DNA of 64,000 nt. Source: Dokdonia sp. Dokd-P16. Its GTDB lineage: Bacteria > Bacteroidota > Bacteroidia > Flavobacteriales > Flavobacteriaceae. The notes under the pieces were generated by a model that worked only from the letters and a program-made list of their open reading frames with translations, searched no databases and was not told the DNA's origin. Positions 46,553-55,403 of this stretch are shown here, one piece after another (within the stretch, counting starts at the first letter, position 1; every line of letters starts with the position of its first letter). The stretch is from NCBI RefSeq assembly GCF_003095655.1, contig NZ_CP029151.1, positions 2,789,001 through 2,853,000 on the forward strand, written 5' to 3'. The position numbers were made by a program, and so were the translations under genes.

Positions 46553-47689
46553 CTATATTTCTCCTAATAGCTCTTTCATTTTTGCTCCTAGTGCAGGACC
46601 TCTTAGGTCTTTTGCTATAATAACTCCATTTTCATCTAGTAAAAATGTCGCAGGGATTGCTCTTACTCCATAACTTCTAGGGATAGGATCTTGCCAAAAT
46701 TGTAGGTTTGAGACATGGTACCAGTCCATTTTATCTTTTTCTATAGCTTGTAGCCATCTTTCTTTTTGATCTGGTCTATCAAGGGATACACTTATGATGT
46801 TAAGACCTTTATCATGATATTGATTATACACATTTACAACATTAGGATTTTCCATGCGACAAGGGCGACACCATGAAGCCCAAAAGTCAATGATGGTGTA
46901 CTTGCCTAAAGTTTCAGAAAGGGAAAGTTCTTTACCTTCTGGAGTTTTTGCGCTAAACTCTGGAGCTTTATTTCCAATACTAGCAAGACCGCTAGCGATA
47001 CGTTGTGACTTGAGCTGTGCTATATAGTTCTCTACACTTTCTCCCACAGTGGAGTTTTGAATATCTTCAGAAAGACTATTGTAATATGCTTCTGACTCTT
47101 CAATCTTTAAAACTTTCTCATTTATTAAGTCAGATAGTGCAATTACCGAGACCATTTTATCTGTATTATCCTCTACGACTGCTTTTTTATCAGTAATAAA
47201 TTGCGCATCCATCGTTGCTATTTGGTCGCGTATCATGTTTACCTTAATTCCATCTGTTTCTCTTTGTGCCTTTTGCATCTCTTGAATAAGTTGTTGCCTT
47301 TTCTTATTGCTCTGCATTGCAGTCTTACGATAATTATTAAACAACTCATTTTCTATACTACCTGTGACTAAAGAGCTAGATAAGCTATCTTTGTAAAGTG
47401 TTAAGGTAAGTGGCTGCACATCTTTTACTAGTAAAAGTTGGCTAGTAGCTGTTGCTTCACTTAATATTAATAATCCAGTACCCTGGGTTATGGCCTTTGT
47501 AAATGCAAATGCACCAGCATTTACAACGGCAGTATCTAAAGGAATACGTCTATTGTTAGGACCTAATTCCTCTAAGATAAGTGAAGTGCCATCAGCCATA
47601 CCAGCTGCTGTACCTTTTATAGGAGTACTATTATTATCTCCGCAGGAGTATAAAGAGAATAAAATTACAAGAATTAGTAATTGTTTCAT
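46553..47689 (-). CDS. TlpA-like thioredoxin lipoprotein with DUF4369 domain
   Basis: This 378-residue lipoprotein (signal ending SLYSCGDN) has a DUF4369-type N-terminal domain (about 25-130). A helical linker and a C-terminal TlpA/ResA-like thioredoxin domain follow, with WASWCRPCRMENP (active CRPC) and AIPATFLLDENG (cis-Pro). It probably reduces disulfides or apocytochrome cysteines in the periplasm. DUF4369-thioredoxin fusions are common in Bacteroidetes, but their targets are unknown. A reverse-strand TATTTTTG box lies 22 bp upstream. A second TlpA-like gene lies at 62556-63908. Confidence 0.9.
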   Translation of the reverse strand: MKQLLILVILFSLYSCGDNNSTPIKGTAAGMADGTSLILEELGPNNRRIPLDTAVVNAGAFAFTKAITQGTGLLILSEATATSQLLLVKDVQPLTLTLYKDSLSSSLVTGSIENELFNNYRKTAMQSNKKRQQLIQEMQKAQRETDGIKVNMIRDQIATMDAQFITDKKAVVEDNTDKMVSVIALSDLINEKVLKIEESEAYYNSLSEDIQNSTVGESVENYIAQLKSQRIASGLASIGNKAPEFSAKTPEGKELSLSETLGKYTIIDFWASWCRPCRMENPNVVNVYNQYHDKGLNIISVSLDRPDQKERWLQAIEKDKMDWYHVSNLQFWQDPIPRSYGVRAIPATFLLDENGVIIAKDLRGPALGAKMKELLGEI

Positions 47690-47710
47690 GAGATCATATT
47701 TTTATAGTAA

Positions 47711-47718
47711 CAAAAATA
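47711..47718 (-). promoter_or_regulatory. -7 promoter element of TlpA-like gene
   Basis: Reverse-strand TATTTTTG between the divergent TlpA and GAF genes. Confidence 0.5.
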
Positions 47719-47770
47719 AGGTTTACAATTATTAATATAGAGAAGTAGAGGAGTTTTGAAGACCCAATTT

Positions 47771-50158
47771 ATGAAAACCGGAGTACATTTTAAAGATCAA
47801 GAGTTTCCACTAGAATTAAATTTTAGTGTAGGGAAGTTAATGAGTCATTATAAAAACAATCTTACCTCTAATAATTTAAGATTGAAAAGGCGTGCTACAG
47901 AAGTAATGGAAATTATTTCTACCTATCCAGAATTAGAATCAGGAATAAATAAGCTGGATACCCTAGAAAATTATAGTGATCAGATAGATGAACTTTTAAG
48001 TGATCTATTTCCAGATGCACTGCAACAGAACGAAATAAAAATTGCGTCTATGCCTTTTCAAGAGGCTGTGCTACAATCTACCCAGAGATACGACAATATA
48101 CTTCTCAATGCTGGAGATAATTTTATTCCAGAAATTAAGAATTTTAATGAAGACCACTATTACCTTATGGGCTGCAGTATTATTCTTATGCAGTACTATG
48201 GATTTAAAATAGACTTTAGACGTCCTTTTTACTATGAAATTCCTGACGGTCTTAAAATGACACGTTTTTATAGAATGCTCTATAATGGAGATTATATAGA
48301 CATAGAACGCAAGGAAGGAACCCCTCAAATAACAGAGGACGAGGTAAACATACTATTAGATAACTTTGATAATATAGAAATGTGGAAAGAAAAGTTTCCT
48401 CCACATAGCTATGTTTTTAAAGGGTTTGTAATAGCAAATTTATATGATGCCACAACAGAAGTAGCGATATCTGACTTCAAATCTGGCTTGCTACGTTATG
48501 AGGAAGAAGACATCAACTTTACAGACGATTTTCATAGAATTTTTCAAGCAATTTTTGATCTTCCAGAACTTCAAATTGGTTTTTCAAATTACAATCAAGA
48601 AGATGAGGCTTTTGAACTTGTTCCTTTTAAAGATATAAGCAGTTACCTTTTATATGGTGACACAGAGGCCTCTTGTAACACCATACTTTGTAAGGGCTCT
48701 TATGATGCAGTTTTTAATACAGGCGATTATTTTGCTGTATCAGATATTGCAAAGCAGCATAAAAAGGATAAAGGCATAAAGATGTATCAAAATCTATATG
48801 ACCAGGGCATAAAAAGTGTTATTCTAGCTCCTATTCGTCATAAAGGTGTGTTACTTGGTATCTTAGAACTTGCCTCTCCTAATAAAGGAGCGCTTAATAG
48901 CATAAACGCAAATAAGCTTGCAGATGTAATGCCTTATCTTATTGATGCCGTTTTACGTAACAAAGAGCAGCAAGAAAATGAGATAGATCTTATCATTCAA
49001 AACGAATGTACTTCTATTCATAAAAGTGTGTACTGGAAGTTTGAAAAGGAAGCTAAACGTTATTTAAGACTGCAAATAGAAGGCGATAGCAATGTGCAGT
49101 ATAGGGATGTAGTGTTTAAAGATATTTATCCATTATTTGGACAGATTGATATAAAGGGCTCATCTGAGTCTCGTAATGCTGCTACCCAAAAAGATATTCT
49201 ACTGCAGTTACATAATGCTATTGCAATACTAGAAGCGGCTAAGACTAATGAAAGTCTACCTATTTATGAACAGCTTATATTTAATCTAAATGTATTTTTA
49301 GATAAGACAAAAGAAAAGTTAGAAGTAGATAGCGAACGCAAGATTTTAAATTTCTTGAGTGAGAATATTAGACCATTATTCACCCATTTACTTAAGAAAA
49401 GTGACGAGCTTAATGAATTAATTACAGCATATAGAAGTCAGATAGAAGATAGTCTTGGCCTTGTGTATCGCCATCGTAAATTTTATGATGAATCTGTAAT
49501 GTTATTAAATAAGCGTCTAGCATCAGTATTGCAGCGCAAACAAAAAGAGGCACAGATGATGTACCCTCACTTTTTTGAACTCTTTAAAACAGATGGAGTA
49601 GAGCATAATATGTATATAGGTGAGTCTATAACCAAGCATAATAGCTTTAATAAGATTTATCTCTATAACTTACGTTTATGGCAACTTCAAGTAATGTGTG
49701 AGATGGAAAATGAGCATTTCTCGCTTGCGCAAAAAATGGATCACCCACTTGAGGTAGCTTCTATGATTCTAGTCTTTAATACTTCCTTATCTGTACGATA
49801 CCGTATGGATGAGAAGAGATTTGATGTAGATGGAACCTATAATGCTCGTTACGAAGTAGTAAAGAAACGTGTAGATAAGGCCTTTATTAAAGGGACAACA
49901 GAGCGTATTACACAACCTGGCAAAATCACTATTGTTTATTCACAAGAAGCAGATGAGCAAGAGTACCTTAGATACATTAACTTCTTACAGTTAAAAAATC
50001 ACCTTGGTACCGAAGTAGAAATTCTAGAGCTAGAAGATTTACAAGCCGTTACTGGTCTTAAGGCTATACGAGTAAACATACTATACAAAAAAGTGATAGG
50101 TAAGAAGACAAAAGAGTTTTACACCTATGAAGATCTCATTGAAGAAATAAAAAATTAG
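47771..50158 (+). CDS. GAF domain-containing protein, large, uncharacterised
   Basis: This 795-residue soluble protein has a GAF-like domain in the middle (about 265-415). It contains QNLYDQGIKSVILAPIRHKGVLLGILELASPN, typical of GAF core strands. The flanking regions are mostly helical with no kinase, cyclase or HTH motifs. The C-terminal third (VRYRMDEKRFDVDGTYNARYEV) is conserved in appearance but unrecognised. It could sense a small ligand and bind a partner; there is no fused output domain. ATG 47771 is preferred over TTG 47756. A bidirectional terminator lies behind it. Confidence 0.75.
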   Translation: MKTGVHFKDQEFPLELNFSVGKLMSHYKNNLTSNNLRLKRRATEVMEIISTYPELESGINKLDTLENYSDQIDELLSDLFPDALQQNEIKIASMPFQEAVLQSTQRYDNILLNAGDNFIPEIKNFNEDHYYLMGCSIILMQYYGFKIDFRRPFYYEIPDGLKMTRFYRMLYNGDYIDIERKEGTPQITEDEVNILLDNFDNIEMWKEKFPPHSYVFKGFVIANLYDATTEVAISDFKSGLLRYEEEDINFTDDFHRIFQAIFDLPELQIGFSNYNQEDEAFELVPFKDISSYLLYGDTEASCNTILCKGSYDAVFNTGDYFAVSDIAKQHKKDKGIKMYQNLYDQGIKSVILAPIRHKGVLLGILELASPNKGALNSINANKLADVMPYLIDAVLRNKEQQENEIDLIIQNECTSIHKSVYWKFEKEAKRYLRLQIEGDSNVQYRDVVFKDIYPLFGQIDIKGSSESRNAATQKDILLQLHNAIAILEAAKTNESLPIYEQLIFNLNVFLDKTKEKLEVDSERKILNFLSENIRPLFTHLLKKSDELNELITAYRSQIEDSLGLVYRHRKFYDESVMLLNKRLASVLQRKQKEAQMMYPHFFELFKTDGVEHNMYIGESITKHNSFNKIYLYNLRLWQLQVMCEMENEHFSLAQKMDHPLEVASMILVFNTSLSVRYRMDEKRFDVDGTYNARYEVVKKRVDKAFIKGTTERITQPGKITIVYSQEADEQEYLRYINFLQLKNHLGTEVEILELEDLQAVTGLKAIRVNILYKKVIGKKTKEFYTYEDLIEEIKN

Positions 50159-50166
50159 TATTGCAT

Positions 50167-50199
50167 AAAAAAAACGGGTTGTGTAAAGAACCCGTTTTG
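50167..50199. terminator. Bidirectional terminator
   Basis: 10-bp stem AAAACGGGTT/AACCCGTTTT with loop GTGTAAAG, between convergent GAF and HD-PycTM genes. Confidence 0.85.
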
Positions 50200-50202
50200 A
50201 TG

Positions 50203-51444
50203 TTATAAAAGTGTTGACATCACATTAGTGAGGCCTTCTACATCCTCCATGACTTCTACCGCTTTATCTCTGTATGCAAAGAACACCGCAAATGTGAGTA
50301 CGGATATAATGATGCCCACCATAAATATATTGTAGGTAATTCTTAATAGCTTGTATTTTCTATCGAGTACAACTCCGAGAAAGTATAAATCTTTAGTAAG
50401 GGCAGAATATATGTATTCTTTATCTTGAAGCATTTCTCCTATAGCCCATTCATAATCTTCAAGTTTCATTTTATGAAAATTGCCAAAAAATAATAGGTTT
50501 ACTTTTTTAAGCTTTACATCCTCTCTATCAAACTCTCCCCTCGTGACATTAGGTCGCGTAGCAATGATTGACATAATCATTGATATCATGGCAAAAAGAA
50601 CAAATACTGCTGTAGGGTAAATAAGGTGAGCATTACTAGGAGACTCTAGTTTAGGAATCAGGTTTGCAAGAGCAAGGGAAATCACAATGGCATTTACAGA
50701 TAGAAGGATGTTTGCCTTAGTATCTGCAATGTCACTTAACTTAATGTGATTACGCAGCGCAATACGATACATAGATTGTATTCCTTTTTCTGGGCTTGCA
50801 TCTTTGAGCTGTACTTTTAGTTTCTCCTTTTTGCGTGCCTTTTTAGCCTTTTTTCTTGCTTTGGTAAGGTCGTTTAGGTTGTTATCTTTTTTCGGTTTCC
50901 AGTTTTCTTGAGCATAATGCGTATAATATCGATGTTTTATAGTGAACATCTCAATATTTGCTTTATTCCATTCTTCTGTAGTAAACTCCTTTATGCCTTT
51001 AATTTTCAATTCTTGACGCAAGTATTCACTAGCCTCAGGAAAATAATCCTTAGCAAAATGTGAGGCATCTGCATCTCTTAAAACTTGTTCAAGGTACGTT
51101 TGAGGTTCTACACGCATGTCTGTGGCAAGAATCACTTTTTTAACCTCTTCTATAATAGAAGTCTCAACGCCTTGTTCTTTTAAAAAAGTTTCAGCCATTT
51201 CGGCGCTACGCGCTTCGTGATCTTTTGTACCATCTACATATCCTATGTCATGTAGTAGTGCGCTAAGCTGTAAAATTAGCTTTTCTTCATCTTTAAGACT
51301 TTCTTCACTATTATCAATTATTTCTTGGGTACTTTTAAGTACTCGTTTGGTATGGACATAGTTATGATATATACATGTCTTAGGTAGTTCATTATCAAAT
51401 AGTTCAGAAATAAATCTATCTGTCTTTTCTAGTAGTTCAGTCAT
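50203..51444 (-). CDS. HD domain-PycTM fusion (Pycsar effector-like)
   Basis: This 413-residue protein joins an N-terminal HD phosphohydrolase domain (residues 25-130: H31, H65-D66 in LLHDIGYV, D124 in RDADASHF). A basic linker of about 25 residues (DLTKARKKAKKARKKEKLK) leads to a C-terminal PycTM/DUF5706-like region (225-400). PycTM is recognised by the core DIADTKANILLSVNAIVISLALA plus ATRPN and three membrane helices. PycTM proteins kill or depolarise cells when they sense cCMP or cUMP from a partner cyclase; none is encoded in this window. The HD domain could process nucleotides that set its activity. The role as effector is inference. Confidence 0.72.
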   Translation of the reverse strand: MTELLEKTDRFISELFDNELPKTCIYHNYVHTKRVLKSTQEIIDNSEESLKDEEKLILQLSALLHDIGYVDGTKDHEARSAEMAETFLKEQGVETSIIEEVKKVILATDMRVEPQTYLEQVLRDADASHFAKDYFPEASEYLRQELKIKGIKEFTTEEWNKANIEMFTIKHRYYTHYAQENWKPKKDNNLNDLTKARKKAKKARKKEKLKVQLKDASPEKGIQSMYRIALRNHIKLSDIADTKANILLSVNAIVISLALANLIPKLESPSNAHLIYPTAVFVLFAMISMIMSIIATRPNVTRGEFDREDVKLKKVNLLFFGNFHKMKLEDYEWAIGEMLQDKEYIYSALTKDLYFLGVVLDRKYKLLRITYNIFMVGIIISVLTFAVFFAYRDKAVEVMEDVEGLTNVMSTLL

Positions 51445-51470
51445 AGTTACTATAAGCCTGTTAGACCTCT

Positions 51471-51480
51471 AATGTACATT
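51471..51480. promoter_or_regulatory. Shared 10-bp palindrome upstream of phosphoesterase paralog A
   Basis: AATGTACATT, preceded by TCT, ends 12 bp before the start. The identical site lies before paralog B (59086-59095). Confidence 0.4.
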
Positions 51481-51492
51481 AAAAACAAGGAC

Positions 51493-54400
51493 ATGAACAA
51501 ATATTACCGTTTTCTTAACTTCTCAGTAGCAATTTTGCTCAGTAGTTGTGCGACTTATTCTCCCAAATATGCAGAGAAATCAAGTGAGCCTTCTCGTTTT
51601 GATAATAGTTCGCTTTCGCGAAAGCGTATACATAAAACCTTCTATCTTATAGGAGATGCAGGAGGAGATAAAGATGGTGGTAGTACTTATGCTCTAGATG
51701 CTTTCAAAAAGGTAATAGACACTGCACAAACAGAAAACGATTATGCAATCTTTTTAGGTGATAACATTTATGATGCTGGACTTCCATCAAAAAACAACCC
51801 AGAAAGAGCCGAAGCTGAGCGCAGGTTAGACATACAAGTAGCAGCAGTCGAAAATTTTAAGGGTAAAACTATTTTTATTCCTGGAAATCATGACTGGTAC
51901 GCAGATGGTGTAGAAGGTGTAAAGCGTCAAGAGAAATATATAGAGGATGCGCTAGATGATAAGGAAGCATTTCAACCAGAAAATGGATGTCCTATTGAAA
52001 TGAAAAGCATAAGCGACTCTGTAGAATTGATGATCATTGACACACAGTGGTATCTAGAAGACTGGGACAAACATCCTACAATTAATGATAATTGTGATAT
52101 TAGAAATAGAACCGATTTATTTTTAGAAATAGAAAATGAGTTCAAAAAGAATAACGAAAAGACAATTCTTGTAGCGATGCACCACCCTATGTACACAAAT
52201 GGGATACATGGTGGTAAATATGGTATAAGAAAGCAGTTGTATCCTTCTCAAAGTAATCTACCGCTTCCAGTACTTGCGTCTCTTGTTACTCAAGTAAGAT
52301 CACAGGGAGGAGTATCAATCCAAGATCGTTATAACAAGCAGTATAATGAGTTAATGCAACGCATATCTGTACTTGCGAGAGATACAGACAAAGTAATTTT
52401 TGCATCAGGACATGAGCATAGTATCCAGTATATAGAGCATGATGGTATAAAGCAGATTGTGAGTGGAGCAGGAGCAAAGAACAGTGCCGCGGCTTTAGGA
52501 GACGACGGTTTGTTTTCTTACGGAGGTCAGGGATTTGCTATTTTAGACATATATGAAGATGAGTCTTCATCTGTAAGATTTTATGCAGCAAATCAAGGAG
52601 AACCTACGTTACTATACACAAAAGAAGTTTTTGCACCTCGCAAGGAAGTAAACTTAGATTCGTTACCAGAAATATATCCAGAGACTGTTATGGCTACGGT
52701 ATATGCACAGAATAATACAGATGTGTCTGATGTACATGAGTCATTATGGGGAGATCATTACAGAGCGGTTTATGGAACACCCGTAACTGCTAAGGTTGCA
52801 ACACTTGATACACTCATGGGCGAATTTACAGTGGATCGTAAAGGTGGAGGTCACCAGACGAGATCATTAAGACTTAAGGATAAAGACGGGAGAGCTTATA
52901 ATTTAAGAGCAGTGAGAAAAAGCGCCGTGCAGTTCTTGCAAAGTGTTGCCTTTAAGGAGGTTTTTGTTCAAGAAGAATTCAGAGATACATTTACAGAGGA
53001 TTTGATTTTAGACTTCTATACATCTGCACATCCATATGCTTCCCTTGCGGTGGCAGAGCTGTCTGATGCTGTGGGTATTTATCATACAAACCCAAGCTTA
53101 ATTTATGTTCCAAAACATGAGGCACTAGGCAAGTACAATGCAGATTACGGGAATGAACTATATATTATAGAAGAACGCCCAGACGAAGATTTTCTAGATG
53201 TACCATCTTTTGGAAACCCTGATAGTATTGACAGTACAGATGATCTTTATGAAAACCTACGTAAGGATGAGAAGTATCAAGTAGATGAAAACTCTTATTT
53301 ACGAGCACGTATTTTTGATATGCTTATAGGTGACTGGGATCGCCATGCAGACCAGTGGAGGTGGGCGCGTTTTGATAGTGATGGAAAGAAAATATACAAG
53401 CCTATTCCAAGAGATAGAGATCAGGTTTTTTCAAAATTTGATGGTGCTATTTTAGGTTTACTCAAAACATTAATTCCAGCGTCTAGACAGTTTCAAAATT
53501 ATGATGGAGACCTTGAAAACGTAAAGTGGATAAACGAGGCAGGTATAAAAATGGATAGAGCGCTCACAAAGAATTCTGTAAAGAGAGATTGGATTGCACA
53601 AGCTCAATACATTCAAGATAACCTTAGTGATGAAGACATCGCGAGAGCATTTACAAAACTACCTCTCGAAGTACAAGACGTAGGTGTAGATGAGATTAAG
53701 AAAAGCCTTAAAGAACGTAGAGGTAACATTGTTGACATCGCAGGTGAGTATTATGATTATCTAGCGTCGCTAGTGGTACTTACGGGAACAGATAAGGATG
53801 ATCATTTTGAAATAACTCGTAACGATAAGGAGACTAGAGTGCAAATCTCAAGAATTAAAGATGGAGAAGTTCAAACTCCTTTTGTAGATCGTGTTATAAA
53901 CTCTGATGAGACTGGTGAGATATGGATTTACGGACTTGATGATGATGATAGTTTTAAAGTAAGCGGAGAAGGTAAGTCGCCTATAAGAATGAAAATTGTA
54001 GGAGGGCAAAACAACGATATTTATGAGATAAAAGATGGACGTCGTCTTAAAGTATATGAACATAAGACGCTTCCTAATACAATTAAAGAAAAAGGGGGAG
54101 CAAGTTTTAAAATGTCAAATATCTATTCATTTAACACCTATGATCCTTTAAAGAAAAAGAGTTATGCAAATAACATTTTACCAGCCATAGGTTTTAATCC
54201 TGATGACGGTTTTTTAATAGGAATAAATGACGTCTTTACAACTAATGGATTTAAAGATGATCCATTTAGTAGTAAGCACACGGTAAATGGAACTTACTCT
54301 TTTGCTACGGAGTCACTCAACTTGAAGTATGAAGGAAGTTTTGCAAACGCCTTTGGACAATGGAATTTAATAGTAGGAGGGAAGTTTACAAACGAAGCTT

Positions 54401-55215
54401 TCTCTCGTAACTTCTTTGGTTTTGGTAACGAAACTGTAAACAACGATGATGATTTAGGGCTTGACTTTAATAGAGTTCGTAATGGAGAAATAGGCGCACA
54501 TATAGGGGTAGAGAGTGATAATACCTTTGGGAGTAGATTACGATTTGTATTTAATTATGAGCGTATTGAAATAGAACCTACAGGTGGCCGAGTGATAGAT
54601 GACGCTAGTTTATTTTCACCAGACCGCAGTAATTTCTTTGGAGGACAATCTTTTATAGGCGTAGAAGGAGCTTACACTTATGTAAGTGCAGATAACCAAG
54701 CTAACCCTACGAGAGGGATGGATTTTGCAACTATAATTGGAGCAAAGCGCAACATAAGCGATGGCAGTAGAATGTATGCTTATGTAAATCCTAAACTAGG
54801 TTTCTACAATGCACTATCTAAAAACAGAAAATTAGTTCTCAAAACACTTGTACAAGCTCAAGTGCGTATAGGTGACGATTATGAATTTTATCAAGCTGCA
54901 TCATTAGGTGCAAATTCTGGTTTGAGAGGATATAGATTTAATAGATTTACCGGAGAATCAGCACTCGCTGGTTCGGCAGATTTGAGGTATAGTTTTAATA
55001 GATTTTCTACAGGTTTAATTCCTATCCAAATAGGTGTTTTTGGTGGAGGAGATGTAGGTCGTGTATGGCTTGATGCAGAAGATAGCGAGAAGTGGCACAA
55101 TGACTTTGGTGGAGGTTTCTGGTTAAATATGATAGATACCGTATCTGGACAAATAGGTGCTTTTTCTGGTGAAGATGGCGTGAGAATTGATTTTAGATTT
55201 GGTGTAAGATTGTAA
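51493..55215 (+). CDS. Phosphoesterase/kinase-like/outer-membrane barrel fusion, copy A
   Basis: This 1240-residue lipoprotein (signal ending LLSSCATYS) has three parts. (1) A calcineurin-like phosphoesterase (about 45-330) with intact ligands G54-D55, G89-D90-N91, G131-N-H-D, H230-H231 and G306-H-E-H. (2) A region (about 440-720) whose motif order resembles CotH/HipA-like kinases: GGG (451-453), K476 in RAVRKS, GDWDRH (613-618) and PRDRDQVF (639-646). (3) A C-terminal barrel (about 900-1240) with the L6-like GLRGYRFNRFTGESALAG and a final RIDFRFGVRL strand. A palindrome copy reads LSRKR near residue 42. The kinase and barrel assignments are inference. The substrate is unknown, possibly cell-surface phospho-groups. 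Confidence 0.75.
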   Translation: MNKYYRFLNFSVAILLSSCATYSPKYAEKSSEPSRFDNSSLSRKRIHKTFYLIGDAGGDKDGGSTYALDAFKKVIDTAQTENDYAIFLGDNIYDAGLPSKNNPERAEAERRLDIQVAAVENFKGKTIFIPGNHDWYADGVEGVKRQEKYIEDALDDKEAFQPENGCPIEMKSISDSVELMIIDTQWYLEDWDKHPTINDNCDIRNRTDLFLEIENEFKKNNEKTILVAMHHPMYTNGIHGGKYGIRKQLYPSQSNLPLPVLASLVTQVRSQGGVSIQDRYNKQYNELMQRISVLARDTDKVIFASGHEHSIQYIEHDGIKQIVSGAGAKNSAAALGDDGLFSYGGQGFAILDIYEDESSSVRFYAANQGEPTLLYTKEVFAPRKEVNLDSLPEIYPETVMATVYAQNNTDVSDVHESLWGDHYRAVYGTPVTAKVATLDTLMGEFTVDRKGGGHQTRSLRLKDKDGRAYNLRAVRKSAVQFLQSVAFKEVFVQEEFRDTFTEDLILDFYTSAHPYASLAVAELSDAVGIYHTNPSLIYVPKHEALGKYNADYGNELYIIEERPDEDFLDVPSFGNPDSIDSTDDLYENLRKDEKYQVDENSYLRARIFDMLIGDWDRHADQWRWARFDSDGKKIYKPIPRDRDQVFSKFDGAILGLLKTLIPASRQFQNYDGDLENVKWINEAGIKMDRALTKNSVKRDWIAQAQYIQDNLSDEDIARAFTKLPLEVQDVGVDEIKKSLKERRGNIVDIAGEYYDYLASLVVLTGTDKDDHFEITRNDKETRVQISRIKDGEVQTPFVDRVINSDETGEIWIYGLDDDDSFKVSGEGKSPIRMKIVGGQNNDIYEIKDGRRLKVYEHKTLPNTIKEKGGASFKMSNIYSFNTYDPLKKKSYANNILPAIGFNPDDGFLIGINDVFTTNGFKDDPFSSKHTVNGTYSFATESLNLKYEGSFANAFGQWNLIVGGKFTNEAFSRNFFGFGNETVNNDDDLGLDFNRVRNGEIGAHIGVESDNTFGSRLRFVFNYERIEIEPTGGRVIDDASLFSPDRSNFFGGQSFIGVEGAYTYVSADNQANPTRGMDFATIIGAKRNISDGSRMYAYVNPKLGFYNALSKNRKLVLKTLVQAQVRIGDDYEFYQAASLGANSGLRGYRFNRFTGESALAGSADLRYSFNRFSTGLIPIQIGVFGGGDVGRVWLDAEDSEKWHNDFGGGFWLNMIDTVSGQIGAFSGEDGVRIDFRFGVRL
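51611..51626. repeat. Iterated palindrome inside phosphoesterase paralog A
   Basis: CGCTTTCGCGAAAGCG, perfect 16 bp, in frame as LSRKR just after the signal peptide region. Confidence 0.93.
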
Positions 55216-55253
55216 TAATCTTTAATAGCAAGACTCTAAGATCTCGCTATAAT

Positions 55254-55292
55254 GCATAAAAAAAGCTCCCTATTTGGGAGCTTTTTTTATGC
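55254..55292. terminator. Bidirectional terminator between phosphoesterase paralogs
   Basis: 17-bp perfect stem (GCATAAAAAAAGCTCCC and its complement) with loop TATTT, between the two convergent paralogs. Confidence 0.9.
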
Positions 55293-55365
55293 GTAATATT
55301 TTTCAACCTGTAGGTTGTGCAAGATTAAGATTTAACTTTTTACTAGTGGGTGAATTTTTTATTCA

Positions 55366-55381
55366 CGCTTTCGCGAAAGCG
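55366..55381. repeat. Iterated palindrome behind phosphoesterase paralog B
   Basis: CGCTTTCGCGAAAGCG, perfect 16 bp, 22 bp from the stop of paralog B. A GTGAAT/ATTCAC hairpin (55350-55366) touches it on the left. Confidence 0.93.
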
Positions 55382-55403
55382 TTATTTTAAAACAGGTAAT
55401 CAA

